Made by a program: the position numbers and the translations under genes. A stretch of 64,000 bases of DNA from Bacillota bacterium (lineage in GTDB: Bacteria; Bacillota; UBA4882; UBA8346), in the NCBI GenBank assembly GCA_023400055.1, contig JAEXFN010000053.1, forward strand, positions 62,001 through 126,000, written 5' to 3'. Shown one piece after another: positions 62,431-64,000 of this stretch. How positions within the stretch are numbered: position 1 is the first letter of the stretch; each line of letters opens with the position of its first letter. A model generated the notes under the pieces. The model was not told the origin of the DNA and made no database searches. It saw only the letters and a program-made list of their open reading frames with translations.

Positions 62431-62616
62431 ATTCAAGTTGGTAGTTGTTGGGGCTGATTCAGGATGTTAATTCAGGTTGGTAGTTGTTGGGGCTGATTCA
62501 GGATGTTAATTCAGGTTCGTGGTTCGTATTAGAACTACCAACCACCAACTACCAACTACCAACTACCAACCACCAACCACCAACCACGAACCACCAGCAA
62601 CCAGCAACCAACTTAC
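62431..62616. repeat. Tandem 39-bp direct repeat and 12-copy heptanucleotide repeat
   Basis: GTTGGTAGTTGTTGGGGCTG and the sequence after it repeat with a 39-bp period (62437 and 62476). Then about 12 copies of a 7-bp unit (AACYACC, with AGCAACC variants) run from 62533 to 62616. The 39-bp unit contains the complement (GGTAGTT), so the two blocks can pair into a long hairpin. The region sits between convergent genes. Confidence 0.85.
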
Positions 62617-62628
62617 CCTTACGCTATC

Positions 62629-63486
62629 TTAGGCTGGGCCTTCCTGCTCCTGGGGTTGGGCCTCGTTTGCCAGCGCGCGGGCTTTCTCCAGCCAATTTTG
62701 GGCTTCGGCGACGGGGACGTCGGAAAGGTCCGGCTCCTCGGTGATGCGTTCCACGGCCTTGGCCAGATTGTCGGCGGCGGCTTGATAATCGGCCAGCTCG
62801 AATTGGGACCGGCCCAGCCAGTAATAGGATTCCACCGGCCAGGAGATGTGGTCGATGGCCCACTCGTAATCGGCCTTGGCGGCGGAATAATCGCCGCTTT
62901 CGAAATGGACCCGTCCGGCGATCAGGACCGGCTGGGGATTGGCGATGTCCAGGCTCCGGGCTTTGTCGGTGGCCGCCAGCGCCTCGTCGAAACGGCCGGT
63001 CTGCTGGTAAACCCGCGCCAGGTTGATGAAGAAGGATAAGTCGCGGTAGCCTTGGGCGTTCAGCTCCTCCAAAATAGCGGTGGCCTTCCCCAAGTCGCCC
63101 ATTTCGCGGTGGAGCGCGGCCAAGCGCACCCGCAACTGGGGAACCAGCTTTGAGGCGGAGTATTGGATGGCCCCTTCGAGCAGGGGAATCGCCTCGGCCC
63201 ACCGTTTTTGCTTGCTATAGAGGATGGCCAAGCCGATATAAGGTTGGGGAATCCTGGCTCCGGCGGCGATGGACCGTTTGAGGAAGCGTTCCGATTTTTG
63301 CGGCGCCGGATTGGCCCCGGCGACCAGGTTCCAAAAGACGGCCGGGGCGGTAAAGACCAGGCATACCAGCCAAATCAGACAGCCGATGCCAAACGCGGGC
63401 CAACCGGGCCGGATGATCAGGGCGACCAAGCCCCAGAGCAACAAGACGAGCAGGATGTTTTTTTGCCAGAATCTTTGCAATTGCAT
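62629..63486 (-). CDS. Membrane-anchored tetratricopeptide repeat protein
   Basis: A 285-residue protein starting at ATG 63486 (GGAGGTATCG upstream). Two N-terminal helices (ILLVLLLWGLVALII and GIGCLIWLVCLVFTAPAVFW) are followed by six or so degenerate TPR units (PYIGLAILYSKQKRWAEAIPL, FFINLARVYQQTGRFDEALAA, VLIAGRVHFESGDYSAAKAD, YYWLGRSQFELADYQAAAD). It probably scaffolds a protein complex at the membrane. Partner unknown. Confidence 0.85.
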   Translation of the reverse strand: MQLQRFWQKNILLVLLLWGLVALIIRPGWPAFGIGCLIWLVCLVFTAPAVFWNLVAGANPAPQKSERFLKRSIAAGARIPQPYIGLAILYSKQKRWAEAIPLLEGAIQYSASKLVPQLRVRLAALHREMGDLGKATAILEELNAQGYRDLSFFINLARVYQQTGRFDEALAATDKARSLDIANPQPVLIAGRVHFESGDYSAAKADYEWAIDHISWPVESYYWLGRSQFELADYQAAADNLAKAVERITEEPDLSDVPVAEAQNWLEKARALANEAQPQEQEGPA

Positions 63487-63730
63487 GTCGATACCTCCAG
63501 ATTGAAATCCAAATCCTAACGGTCGCGCCGCGGGAGATCATAGCGCGACTGGCGATTTTTATGATCGATTGAATTGAAAAAGGCGCCTATTCGATAAAAA
63601 ACTGGGGATTACCGTTGCCCCTAATTGATAGAAACAATTATAACAGAATTTCAAGCGCCGGGGGAAGATTTTCATGGAACGGCGCTCGCGCGCTGGTCAG
63701 CCGGGCGTTTCCTTTTGGAAAAATTTATGC

Positions 63731-63933
63731 TATATTGGATAGAGAAACCGAAATCTCGGGACAAAATGGTATTTATTGCCAAATGAATCAAAAGGCTTCT
63801 GCCGCAACTTCACGCCGCAAGAGGGCGGGAGGCTCCAGGCGCTACAAGCAGCCGGGCAGCCCAACGGCTGTATCCTTGCTCCGCTGCGCTTTCAGGGACC
63901 GAGCCGGGTTCCATTCATCAGGAGGGTAATACC
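63731..63933 (+). promoter_or_regulatory. Extended -10 promoter and ~200-nt leader before the last gene
   Basis: TGC-TATATT (extended -10, TATATT at 63731-63736) is followed by about 195 nt of leader with GC-rich segments (CAGCCGGGCAGCCCAACGGCTG can pair internally) that end at AGGAGGG. No known riboswitch consensus was recognised. Confidence 0.4.
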
Positions 63934-64000
63934 ATGCCGATCGTTTATTGTGACCATTCTGGGTCGAAACGGATGGTTCCGGACGGATTTGCCGATCTGA
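63934..64000 (+). CDS. Start of an unidentified gene, cut by the window edge
   Basis: ATG 63934 follows AGGAGGG by seven bases. The frame MPIVYCDHSGSKRMVPDGFADL is open to the window end, giving 22 residues. It is too short to assign. Confidence 0.55.
   Translation, partial: MPIVYCDHSGSKRMVPDGFADL

Noticed and set aside
1..64000. CRISPR arrays, tRNA, rRNA, prophage or large transposons
   Set aside because: The 21-bp arrays have no spacers and no cas genes are present; no cloverleaf or rRNA segments were recognised; the single holin-like gene has no phage neighbours.

Overview
The window (about 60% G+C, about 50 protein genes, no rRNA or tRNA found) looks like chromosome from an anaerobic, probably spore-forming Firmicutes-type bacterium. 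Pointers are YesM/YesN-type regulators, YitT, YkuS, LrgAB, a DacF-like carboxypeptidase, a CshA/DeaD-like helicase, strong AGGAGG ribosome sites with many TTG/GTG starts, and anaerobic redox enzymes (KorAB, SudAB/NfnAB-like). Three solute-binding proteins carry cleavable or anchor-type N-termini without a lipobox cysteine, which would suit a diderm relative such as a Limnochordia/Hydrogenispora-type lineage; that placement is a guess.

Layout. 1-12.4 kb: end of a LarA-like gene, a TauE/SafE exporter, a NitT/TauT-type ABC importer (permease, ATPase, two paralogous binding proteins), a convergent two-component system, LrgAB, and the PsuG-PsuK pseudouridine pathway followed by an SGNH esterase. 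12.6-26.3 kb: a CUT1 sugar importer with YesM/YesN sensor-regulator, a GH51 arabinofuranosidase, an AroE-like dehydrogenase with a newly noted small membrane gene, and L-rhamnose isomerase divergent from an AraC regulator. 26.4-32.8 kb: DEAD-box helicase, a zinc-ribbon protein, and a pentose operon read leftward (ROK/XylR, xylulokinase, xylose-isomerase-like). 33-46 kb: RQC-domain protein, KorAB, Nudix, small spore-type membrane protein, DacF-like, DUF72, holin-like, SudBA, DUF5680 and NdpA. 46-64 kb: WG-repeat lipoprotein, three cyclic-di-GMP proteins, MutY, YkuS, YitT, two tandem paralogous membrane proteins, divergent polysaccharide deacetylase, TPR protein.

Function. The genes fit a plant-polymer fermenter: arabinoside, xylose and rhamnose are imported and isomerised, 2-oxoacids are oxidised through ferredoxin (KorAB), and electrons are balanced through a SudAB/NfnAB-type transhydrogenase.

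The most striking non-coding feature is a set of six intergenic arrays with the same strict 21-bp spacing but different sequence cores (5779-6009, 22002-22295, 34246-34500, 41231-41486, 47742-47945, 53716-53784). Twenty-one bases is two helical turns or seven codons. Several arrays translate as heptad repeats, and two of them share the pattern SQ-x-L-x-K. A 7-bp array, a palindromic MITE-like element, a dispersed repeat pair and several strong hairpins fill other gaps.
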